5,378 nucleotides of DNA from Oscillospiraceae bacterium (GTDB taxonomy: Bacteria > Bacillota > Clostridia > Oscillospirales > Oscillospiraceae), in the NCBI GenBank assembly GCA_020866945.1, contig JAJBVW010000156.1, forward strand, positions 1 through 5,378, given 5' to 3'. Positions within the stretch are counted from its first letter, which is position 1. Each line of letters begins with the position of its first letter. Below, piece after piece: positions 1-4,677 of this stretch. A program made the position numbers and the translations under genes. The notes beneath the pieces are model-generated. The model had not been told where the DNA came from. It saw only the letters and a program-made list of their open reading frames with translations, and ran no database searches.

Positions 1-709
1 GGTCAACGATCAGCTTCATCTCGTGGATGCACTCGAAATAGGCGTTCTCCGGGGCGTAACCGGCCTCGCACAGCACCTCGAAGCCGCACTGCATCAGATC
101 GACCACACCGCCGCAGAGGACGGTCTGCTCGCCGAACAGGTCGGTCTCGGTCTCGTCGTGCATGGTGGTCTCCATGATACCGGCGCGGGCGCCGCCGATA
201 CCGGCGATATAGGCCAGGGCGATGTCATAGGCCTTGCCGGTGGCGTCCTGCTCCACGGCCACCAGGCAGGGTACGCCCTTGCCGGACACATACTGGCTGC
301 GGACGGTGTGGCCGGGGCCCTTGGGAGCCGCCATGAACACGTCCACGTCCGCGGGAGGAACGATCTGCTGATAGCGGATGTTGAAGCCGTGGGCGAAGGC
401 GATGGCCTTTCCGGCGGTCAGGTTGGGCACCACGGACTCCTTATAGATGTCCGCCGCCCGCTCGTCGTTCACCAGCATCATGATGATGTCCGCCGCCTTG
501 GTGGCCTCGGCCACGGTCATGACGGTGAAGCCGTCCTCGCTGGCCTTATCCCAGCTCTTGCCCTTGCGCAGGCCCACGATCACGTCGCAGCCGGAATCCC
601 GCAGGTTCTGGGCGTGGGCGTGGCCCTGGGAGCCGTAGCCGATAATGGCGATCTTCTTGCCGTTCAAAACGTTCAGGTCGCAGTCCTGCTCATAATACAT
701 CTTAGCCAT
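1..709 (-). CDS. ilvC: Ketol-acid reductoisomerase, class I (3' end cut by window edge)
   Basis: Cytosolic Mg-dependent enzyme that isomerises and reduces 2-acetolactate (or 2-aceto-2-hydroxybutyrate) to the dihydroxy acid, the second common step to valine, leucine and isoleucine. The visible 236 residues contain the Rossmann nucleotide motif GYGSQGHAHAQNL (24-36), a short cofactor loop GLRKGKSW (46-53), AHGFN with the conserved His at 107, Lys130 in APKGPGH, and all four acidic metal ligands at class I positions: Asp190 and Glu194 (DLFGEQ), Glu226 and Glu230 (YFE..HE). Class I enzymes are about 330 residues, so roughly the last 95, including the conserved Ser near 251, lie outside the window. 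Arg and Lys in the loop suggest NADPH, by family knowledge. The start MAKMYY is the usual class I N-terminus and has AAAGGAG 11 bases upstream. It is the last gene seen, 52 bases after ilvN, and probably has its own internal promoter. Identification is very secure. Confidence 0.97.
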   Translation of the reverse strand, partial: MAKMYYEQDCDLNVLNGKKIAIIGYGSQGHAHAQNLRDSGCDVIVGLRKGKSWDKASEDGFTVMTVAEATKAADIIMMLVNDERAADIYKESVVPNLTAGKAIAFAHGFNIRYQQIVPPADVDVFMAAPKGPGHTVRSQYVSGKGVPCLVAVEQDATGKAYDIALAYIAGIGGARAGIMETTMHDETETDLFGEQTVLCGGVVDLMQCGFEVLCEAGYAPENAYFECIHEMKLIVD

Positions 710-720
710 GGTAGTAATAT

Positions 721-727
721 CTCCTTT
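721..727 (-). promoter_or_regulatory. Ribosome binding site of ilvC
   Basis: AAAGGAG on the minus strand, 11 bases before the ilvC ATG. It lies in the only AT-rich gap of the cluster (710-761). The site favours Met1 over Met4 (MAKM) as start, because Met4 would be 20 bases away. Confidence 0.8.
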
Positions 728-752
728 AATTTAAAATTGTAATTTTTTGTGT

Positions 753-772
753 ATGTGCCTATTATAGCACAT
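753..772 (-). repeat. Near-perfect inverted repeat spanning the ilvN stop codon
   Basis: On the minus strand the left arm ATGTGCTAT and the right arm ATAGGCACAT are reverse complements except for one extra base in the right arm, with a single A at the centre. The outer six bases of each arm (ATGTGC/GCACAT) pair perfectly. The repeat covers the last codons and TAA stop of ilvN and encloses the TATAAT of a putative promoter. No U-run follows, so it does not look like an intrinsic terminator. It could be an operator, or in read-through mRNA a small hairpin at the ilvN-ilvC boundary. The symmetry is seen directly; the role is inferred. Confidence 0.6.
761..769 (-). promoter_or_regulatory. Putative internal promoter for ilvC (extended -10)
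   Basis: The minus strand reads TGCTATAAT, a perfect extended -10 (TGn plus TATAAT), in an otherwise GC-rich cluster. The best -35 at a sensible distance is weak: TTCAAT at 783-788, 16-base spacer, 3 of 6 matches to TTGACA. It would therefore be an extended -10 type promoter. A start about seven bases downstream, near 754, would give a leader of about 45 bases with AAAGGAG and then ilvC. Part of the element is coding (the last codons of ilvN), so chance is possible, but perfect TGnTATAAT directly before the only long AT-rich leader supports a promoter that adds ilvC transcription. Confidence 0.55.
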
Positions 773-1313
773 TCTTTCCGTAATTGAACTCGCCCTTTTC
801 CTTGGTGTCCTCGTCGATGGTGTACGCCCCCCGCTCCAGGGCCACCACGCCGGTGCGGACAAGCTCCAGGATGCCGTTTTTCTCCACCAGGTTCTGGATG
901 GCGACGGTCTTCTCCTCCTCCCCGATGACGGCCAGGGTCAGGCTGGCGGGGGCCACGTCGATGATGTTGGCCCGGAACACACTGGCGATCTGGATGATCT
1001 CGTTGCGGGCCTCGCTGGTCTCCGCCTTCACCTTGATCAGCACCAGCTCCCGCCGGATGGCGTGGCTGGCGGTCAGCATTTTCACGGAATGGACGGGCAG
1101 CAGCTTGCGGAGCTGGTTGCAGAGGAGAACCACGTTCGCCTCCTTCTCCGCCAGCACCTCGATGGTGATGCGGCTGATTTCCGGCACGTCCGTGGTACCC
1201 ACGGCCAGGGATTCGATGTTATAGCCCTTCCGGGAAAACAGGCGGGACACCTGACTCAGCACGCCGGAGGAGTTGTCCACCAGCACGGCCAGGGTATATC
1301 TTTTCTTTTCCAT
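762..1313 (-). CDS. ilvN: Acetolactate synthase small (regulatory) subunit
   Basis: Regulatory subunit that binds the catalytic IlvB subunit, raises its activity and usually gives valine feedback inhibition. The 183-residue protein has an N-terminal ACT domain (about 5-80) with the family signature NSSGVLSQVSRLFSRKGYNIESL (parts of 14-36) and a C-terminal domain (about 86-162) with FRANIIDVAP and RTGVVALERG. Asn14, Gly17 and Asn32 align with E. coli IlvH Asn11, Gly14 and Asn29, residues of the valine site, so valine sensitivity is predicted. E. coli IlvH has 163 residues; the extra length here is mainly a charged tail after RG at 161-162 (about 21 residues). The ATG follows GGGGGAG by six bases, and the gene starts 13 bases after the ilvB stop, so the two are probably translationally coupled. 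The symbol ilvH is used for the same family. The last codons overlap the putative ilvC promoter. Confidence 0.96.
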   Translation of the reverse strand: MEKKRYTLAVLVDNSSGVLSQVSRLFSRKGYNIESLAVGTTDVPEISRITIEVLAEKEANVVLLCNQLRKLLPVHSVKMLTASHAIRRELVLIKVKAETSEARNEIIQIASVFRANIIDVAPASLTLAVIGEEEKTVAIQNLVEKNGILELVRTGVVALERGAYTIDEDTKEKGEFNYGKNVL

Positions 1314-1319
1314 GCTCTT

Positions 1320-1326
1320 CTCCCCC
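1320..1326 (-). promoter_or_regulatory. Ribosome binding site of ilvN, abutting the ilvB stop
   Basis: The minus strand reads TAAGGGGGAG: the ilvB TAA stop (1327-1329) runs straight into the Shine-Dalgarno GGGGGAG, six bases before the ilvN ATG. A ribosome ending on ilvB would sit on the ilvN initiation site, which fits coupled synthesis of the two subunits of one complex. Confidence 0.75.
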
Positions 1327-3033
1327 TTAATTCAGCAAAAACTTGGTGATATGATCGCCGCCGTTGACCATGGGGCGAACCTTCTCGTCCACGTCGATGG
1401 CGCAGTCGATCACATAGCCGTGGCCGCAGGCCAGTGCCTCCTTCAGGGCGTCCTCGAAGTCCTGAACGGTGGTGACGCGGCGGCCTGAAAGGCCATAGGC
1501 CTCCGCCAGCTTCACATAGTCCGGCTCCACGGCGATGTCCGTCTCGCAGTAGCGCTTGTCATAAATAAGGGTCTGCCACTGGCGCACCATGCCCAGGGTG
1601 CGGTTGTCATAGATAATGGTGATGATGGGCAGATGATAATAGGCCACCGTTGCCAGCTCATGGCAGTTCATGCGGAAGCTGCCGTCCCCGGTGATGTGCA
1701 GGACGGTCTTATCCGGGTGGCTGACCTTGGCCCCGATGGCGGCCCCCAGGCCGAAGCCCATGGAGCCGAAGCCCCCGGAGGTGAGAAGCTGACCGGGATA
1801 GTCAAAGTGGAAGTGCTGGATGGCCCACAGCTGATGCTGGCCCACGTCCGTGGCCACGATGGTGTCCCAGGGGGCGATCCGGGCCACGGCGTCGGAGATC
1901 TGTTTGGGGGTCAGTGTGTCCCCGGCGAGGGAATATTCCGTCTCCGTAGGGAAGGAGAAGACGTATTTCTTCCACGCCTCGTGTTCCTTCTGCTCCACCC
2001 GCTCATTCAGTAGCTGCAAAACCCGCTTGGCGTCCCCTATAATGTGGTGGTCGGTCTGGACGTTTTTGTTGATCTCCGAGCGGTCGATGTCCACCTGGAC
2101 GATCTTCGCGTTCTGGGCGAAGGTGGCGGGGTTCAGGGCCACCCGGTCGGAGAAGCGGCAGCCGAAGGCGATCAGCAGATCGCAGTTGTCCACAGCCCTG
2201 TTGCTGGCCTGGGAGCCGTGCATCCCGATCATGCCGGTGGTCAAGGGGTTGCGCCCGTTGAAGCCGCCGCCGCCCATGACGGTGATGGCCACCGGCGCGT
2301 CCATCCGCTGGGCAAACTCCGCAAACTCCTTGTCGGCCCGGCCACGGACGATGCCGCCGCCGCAGATAAGCAGGGGCTTTTCCGCACCGTTTATCAGCTC
2401 CACCAGCTTTTCAATGTCCGCAATGTCCGGCTCCGGGGCCTTCAGGTCGTGGCTGGCCCGGCTGATCAGGGCGGCCAGACGGCCCTGGGTATGGTGCAGC
2501 TCGCGGGGGAGGTATTCATATTCCGCCTCCTCCGCCGTGGCGTTTTTCAGAATGTCGATCAGCACCGGGCCGGGACGACCGCTGCGGGCGATGGCGAAGC
2601 CCTCGCGCACCACGTCCGCAAGCTGATCCGCATGGCTCACCAGATAGTTGCACTTAGTGATGGGCATGGTAATGCCGGTGATGTCTACCTCCTGGAAGGA
2701 GTCCCGGCCAATCAGGTTTTTCCCCACGTTGCAGGTGATAAACACCACGGGGGAGGAATCCATATAGGCAGTGGCAATGCCCGTCACCAGGTTGGTTGCG
2801 CCTGGGCCGGAGGTGGCAAAGCACACGCCCACCTTGCCGGTGGAGCGGGCGTAGCCGTCCGCCGCGTGGCTCGCCCCCTGCTCGTGGGCGGTGCGGATGT
2901 GGGTGATCTTGTCCCTGTAGTCATACAGGGCGTCGTAGACGTTCAAAATGGTGCCGCCGGGGTAGCCGAAGACGGTGTCCACGCCCTGCTCCAGCAGACA
3001 GTCCAGCAGTATTTTCGCGCCGGTTTCTTTCAT
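1327..3033 (-). CDS. ilvB: Acetolactate synthase large (catalytic) subunit
   Basis: ThDP-, Mg- and FAD-dependent enzyme that condenses two pyruvates to 2-acetolactate, or pyruvate with 2-oxobutyrate, the committed step to branched-chain amino acids. The 568 residues have the normal three domains: N-terminal PYR domain (1 to about 170) with GYPGG (23-27) and catalytic Glu51 in HEQGA; central FAD-type domain (about 195-340) with GMIGMHGS and GCRFSDRV; C-terminal PP domain (about 370-555) with the ThDP/Mg motif from GDGSF (449-453; Asp450) to Asn477, followed by LGMVRQWQ (480-487). Biosynthetic acetohydroxyacid synthase, rather than catabolic AlsS, is supported by the adjacent ilvN and by RQWQ. 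The ATG at 3033 is the only plausible start: an in-frame TAA lies three codons upstream. It has no Shine-Dalgarno sequence at normal distance; the nearest strong one is 27 bases away, across a hairpin and a tiny ORF. Residues 101-104 read CNVG where plant and E. coli-type enzymes usually have GQVP. Confidence 0.97.
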   Translation of the reverse strand: MKETGAKILLDCLLEQGVDTVFGYPGGTILNVYDALYDYRDKITHIRTAHEQGASHAADGYARSTGKVGVCFATSGPGATNLVTGIATAYMDSSPVVFITCNVGKNLIGRDSFQEVDITGITMPITKCNYLVSHADQLADVVREGFAIARSGRPGPVLIDILKNATAEEAEYEYLPRELHHTQGRLAALISRASHDLKAPEPDIADIEKLVELINGAEKPLLICGGGIVRGRADKEFAEFAQRMDAPVAITVMGGGGFNGRNPLTTGMIGMHGSQASNRAVDNCDLLIAFGCRFSDRVALNPATFAQNAKIVQVDIDRSEINKNVQTDHHIIGDAKRVLQLLNERVEQKEHEAWKKYVFSFPTETEYSLAGDTLTPKQISDAVARIAPWDTIVATDVGQHQLWAIQHFHFDYPGQLLTSGGFGSMGFGLGAAIGAKVSHPDKTVLHITGDGSFRMNCHELATVAYYHLPIITIIYDNRTLGMVRQWQTLIYDKRYCETDIAVEPDYVKLAEAYGLSGRRVTTVQDFEDALKEALACGHGYVIDCAIDVDEKVRPMVNGGDHITKFLLN

Positions 3034-3053
3034 ACTTGCTTATGCCCGGCCAT
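3030..3053 (-). CDS. Possible seven-codon upstream ORF coupled to ilvB
   Basis: A tiny ORF encoding MAGHKQV starts at an ATG seven bases after AAAGGAG, the usual distance for a start. Its TGA stop overlaps the ilvB ATG as ATGA, the classic arrangement for translational coupling. The ilvB ATG itself has no near Shine-Dalgarno sequence. The peptide contains only one branched-chain residue codon (Val), so it is not a typical ribosome-stalling attenuator peptide. Translation is inferred only from spacing and overlap; chance is a real alternative for so short an ORF. Confidence 0.4.
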   Translation of the reverse strand: MAGHKQV

Positions 3054-3060
3054 AGGCCGG
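3046..3060 (-). repeat. GC-rich perfect hairpin between Shine-Dalgarno and ilvB start
   Basis: The minus strand reads CCGGCC-TAT-GGCCGG, a perfect six-base-pair GC stem with a three-base loop. It lies immediately after AAAGGAG and contains the ATG of the tiny ORF at the loop/stem edge. If folded in mRNA it would bring the Shine-Dalgarno sequence to within 12 unpaired bases of the ilvB ATG and hide the upstream ATG. No U-run follows, so it is not an intrinsic terminator. Confidence 0.6.
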
Positions 3061-3067
3061 CTCCTTT
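3061..3067 (-). promoter_or_regulatory. Strong Shine-Dalgarno sequence unusually far from ilvB
   Basis: AAAGGAG on the minus strand, nine bases after the leuB stop. It is 27 bases from the ilvB ATG but only seven from the ATG of the seven-codon ORF. The 12 bases directly before ilvB (GCATAAGCAAGT) offer no good alternative, so this site must serve ilvB indirectly, by coupling or through the intervening hairpin. Confidence 0.65.
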
Positions 3068-3076
3068 CAATCAGAT

Positions 3077-4150
3077 TCAGATTCTTGCCAAAATCTCCTT
3101 GGTCATTTCCGTGCAGTTGAGGGTATGCTCCGTCCCGGCAGGGGCCAGATCCGCCGTGCGGCAGCCGTCGTTCAGGGCGGTGTCCACCGCCTTTTCGATG
3201 ATGTCCGCCTCCGCGCCCAGGTCGAAGGAATACCGCAGCATCATGGCCCCGGACAGGATGGTTGCAATGGGGTTTGCCCGACCCGTGCCGGTGAGCCGGG
3301 GGGCGGAGCCGTGGATCGGCTCGTACATGCCCCTGCTGCCCGCTCCCAGGGAGGCGGAGGGCAGCATACCGATGGAGCCGGTGATCTGGCTGGCCTCGTC
3401 GGAGAGGATGTCCCCGAACATATTGGTGGTGACGATGACGTCAAACTGGGAGGGGTTGCGGATGAGCTGCTGGGCGGTGTTGTCCACCAGCATATCCGTC
3501 ACGGTGACGCCCTCGTACTCCTCCGCGATGCGGTGTACGGTCTCCCGCCACAGACGGGAGGACTCCAGGACGTTTGCCTTGTCCACGCTGATGACGCTGC
3601 CCCGCCGCTTCTGGGCGGCGGCCATGGCCACGCGGGCAATGCGCTCGATCTCCATGACGGAATAGGCCTCCGTGTCGTAAGCCTCCGGGCCGTTCGGCCC
3701 CTCCCGGCGGCCACGCTCGCCGAAGTAAATGCCGCCGGTCAGCTCCCGCACCATCAGCAGGTCAAAGCCCTGCTCTATGATGTCCGCTCGGAGGGGGCAT
3801 TTCCCCGCCAGGGCGGGATAGAGCTTGGCCGGGCGCAGGTTCGTGAACAGGCCAAGCTTTGCCCGCAGGCCCAGCAGGGCCTTCTCCGGGCGGATGTCCC
3901 CCGGCAGGGTGTCCCACTTGGGGCCGCCCACCGCGCCCAGCAGCACGCTGTCGCTGGCAAGGCACCCGTCCACCGTCTCCTGGGGCAGGGGAACGCCGGT
4001 GGCGTCGATGGCGCAGCCGCCCGCCAGGTATTCCGTGAAGTGGAAGGTGTGGCCGGTTTTGGCTGCGGTCTTTTCCAGTACGGCCACGGCGGATTCCACG
4101 ATCTCCGGCCCGATGCCGTCTCCCTTTATCAGGGCAATGTTAAGCTCCAT
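3077..4150 (-). CDS. leuB: 3-isopropylmalate dehydrogenase
   Basis: Cytosolic enzyme of leucine synthesis that oxidises and decarboxylates (2R,3S)-3-isopropylmalate to 2-oxoisocaproate. The full-length 357 residues match the family (about 345-365). Visible motifs are GDGIGPEI (10-17), GLRAKLGLFTNLRP with Arg96 and Arg106, MVRELTGGIYFGE with Arg135 and Tyr142, Lys191 in DKANVL, Asp223, and GDILSDEASQ with Asp247 and Asp251: substrate, metal and catalytic residues are all present. One key position differs: the cofactor segment reads HGSAPRLTG (280-288), with Arg285 where the family normally has the Asp that holds the NAD ribose. NADP or mixed use is possible but unproven. The ATG has AGAGG eight bases upstream and lies 14 bases after leuD. 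The gene ends in TGA with a second in-frame TGA one codon later. Homology to isocitrate dehydrogenase is excluded as identity by the LeuB-type motifs and by leuCD next to it. Confidence 0.96.
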   Translation of the reverse strand: MELNIALIKGDGIGPEIVESAVAVLEKTAAKTGHTFHFTEYLAGGCAIDATGVPLPQETVDGCLASDSVLLGAVGGPKWDTLPGDIRPEKALLGLRAKLGLFTNLRPAKLYPALAGKCPLRADIIEQGFDLLMVRELTGGIYFGERGRREGPNGPEAYDTEAYSVMEIERIARVAMAAAQKRRGSVISVDKANVLESSRLWRETVHRIAEEYEGVTVTDMLVDNTAQQLIRNPSQFDVIVTTNMFGDILSDEASQITGSIGMLPSASLGAGSRGMYEPIHGSAPRLTGTGRANPIATILSGAMMLRYSFDLGAEADIIEKAVDTALNDGCRTADLAPAGTEHTLNCTEMTKEILARI

Positions 4151-4158
4151 GTTCTGTA

Positions 4159-4163
4159 CCTCT
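4159..4163 (-). promoter_or_regulatory. Ribosome binding site of leuB
   Basis: AGAGG on the minus strand, eight bases before the leuB ATG and one base after the leuD TAA. It is weaker than the leuD site. A further AAAGGA lies just upstream inside the end of leuD but is too far to serve the start well. Confidence 0.65.
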
Positions 4164-4164
4164 T

Positions 4165-4662
4165 TTATCCTTTCTTGTCTTGGCGTGCCTTCAGATAAGG
4201 CAGAAGGCCGCCCTTTTCGATAATATTATTGATAAACGCCGGGAAGGCCGCGGCCTGGAAGGTCTGGCCGGTGGTCTTGTCCTCGATGACGCCGGTGGAG
4301 AAATCCACGGACACGGTGTCCCCGTTTCCGATGGCCTGGGCCGCTTCGGGACATTCCAGGATGGGAAAGCCGATGTTAATGGCGTTGCGGTAGAAGATGC
4401 GGGCGAAGCTTGCCGCGATGACGCAGGAGGCTCCGCTTGCCTGGATGGCCATGGGCGCGTGTTCCCGCGAGGAGCCGCAGCCGAAGTTCCAGCCCCCCAC
4501 CATAATGTCCCCAGGCTTGACCGAGGCGGCATAGGCCTCGTCGATGTCCTCCATGCAGTGCTTTGCCAGCTCCGCCGGGGAGGGGGCGTTCAGATACCGG
4601 GCCGGGATGATCACATCCGTGTCCACGTTGTCTCCATATTTAAATACAGTTCCTGTTACCAT
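4165..4662 (-). CDS. leuD: 3-isopropylmalate dehydratase (isomerase) small subunit
   Basis: Small subunit of isopropylmalate isomerase; with LeuC it converts 2-isopropylmalate to 3-isopropylmalate. The 165 residues match the short LeuD type of bacteria and archaea with split LeuC/LeuD (about 160-170) rather than the roughly 200-residue E. coli type. It shows the swivel-domain motifs DNVDTDVIIPARYL (11-24), NFGCGSSREHAP (59-70) and FARIFYRNAINIGFP (86-100). The loop after the first motif (YLNAP) lies where isopropylmalate isomerases and homoaconitases differ; leuB next door favours leucine synthesis. I chose the ATG giving MVTGTVFKYG because AGGAGGAG lies just upstream and the conserved protein starts there. 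The frame stays open to 4923, but that part is only the leuC sequence in another frame. It begins 14 bases after the leuC stop and ends 14 bases before leuB. Confidence 0.95.
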   Translation of the reverse strand: MVTGTVFKYGDNVDTDVIIPARYLNAPSPAELAKHCMEDIDEAYAASVKPGDIMVGGWNFGCGSSREHAPMAIQASGASCVIAASFARIFYRNAINIGFPILECPEAAQAIGNGDTVSVDFSTGVIEDKTTGQTFQAAAFPAFINNIIEKGGLLPYLKARQDKKG

Positions 4663-4669
4663 GCTCTTT

Positions 4670-4677
4670 CTCCTCCT
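4670..4677 (-). promoter_or_regulatory. Ribosome binding site of leuD, overlapping the leuC stop
   Basis: The minus strand reads TGAGGAGGAG: the leuC TGA (4677-4679) shares its first base with the strong Shine-Dalgarno AGGAGGAG. The AGGAGG core ends nine bases before the leuD ATG. This fixes the leuD start at 4662 and suggests coupled translation of the two isomerase subunits. Confidence 0.8.

Noticed and set aside
23..742. Plus-strand open frame (239 codons) opposite ilvC
   Set aside because: The minus strand here encodes IlvC with all catalytic residues in place; the plus-strand protein is a Gly/Val/His-rich shadow.
723..745. CodY-like box in the AT-rich ilvC leader (AATTTTAAATTAAAG on the minus strand)
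   Set aside because: Only about 9 of 15 positions match the CodY consensus AATTTTCWGAAAATT, and the right half is poor; this is expected by chance in so AT-rich a stretch.
710..761. T-box riboswitch or leader-peptide attenuator before ilvC
   Set aside because: Fifty-two bases are too few for a T-box, no T-box consensus is visible, and there is no ATG with a run of Leu, Ile or Val codons.
753..772. Intrinsic terminator after ilvN
   Set aside because: The inverted repeat is AT-rich in its inner part and is followed on the minus strand by ACACAAAAAA rather than a U-run.
3046..3060. Intrinsic terminator between leuB and ilvB
   Set aside because: The GC stem is convincing, but it is followed by GCATAAGCAAGT without U residues and lies inside the translation initiation region.
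2044..3120. Long plus-strand open frame (358 codons) opposite ilvB
   Set aside because: It is antisense to a fully supported ilvB. Its protein is low in complexity (rich in Gly, Ala, Val, His) with no recognisable domain, as expected from GC-rich third positions on the opposite strand.
3125..4198. Long plus-strand open frame (357 codons) opposite leuB
   Set aside because: Antisense shadow of leuB; composition rich in Gly, Ala, His and Arg, with no family motif and no good ribosome binding site noticed.
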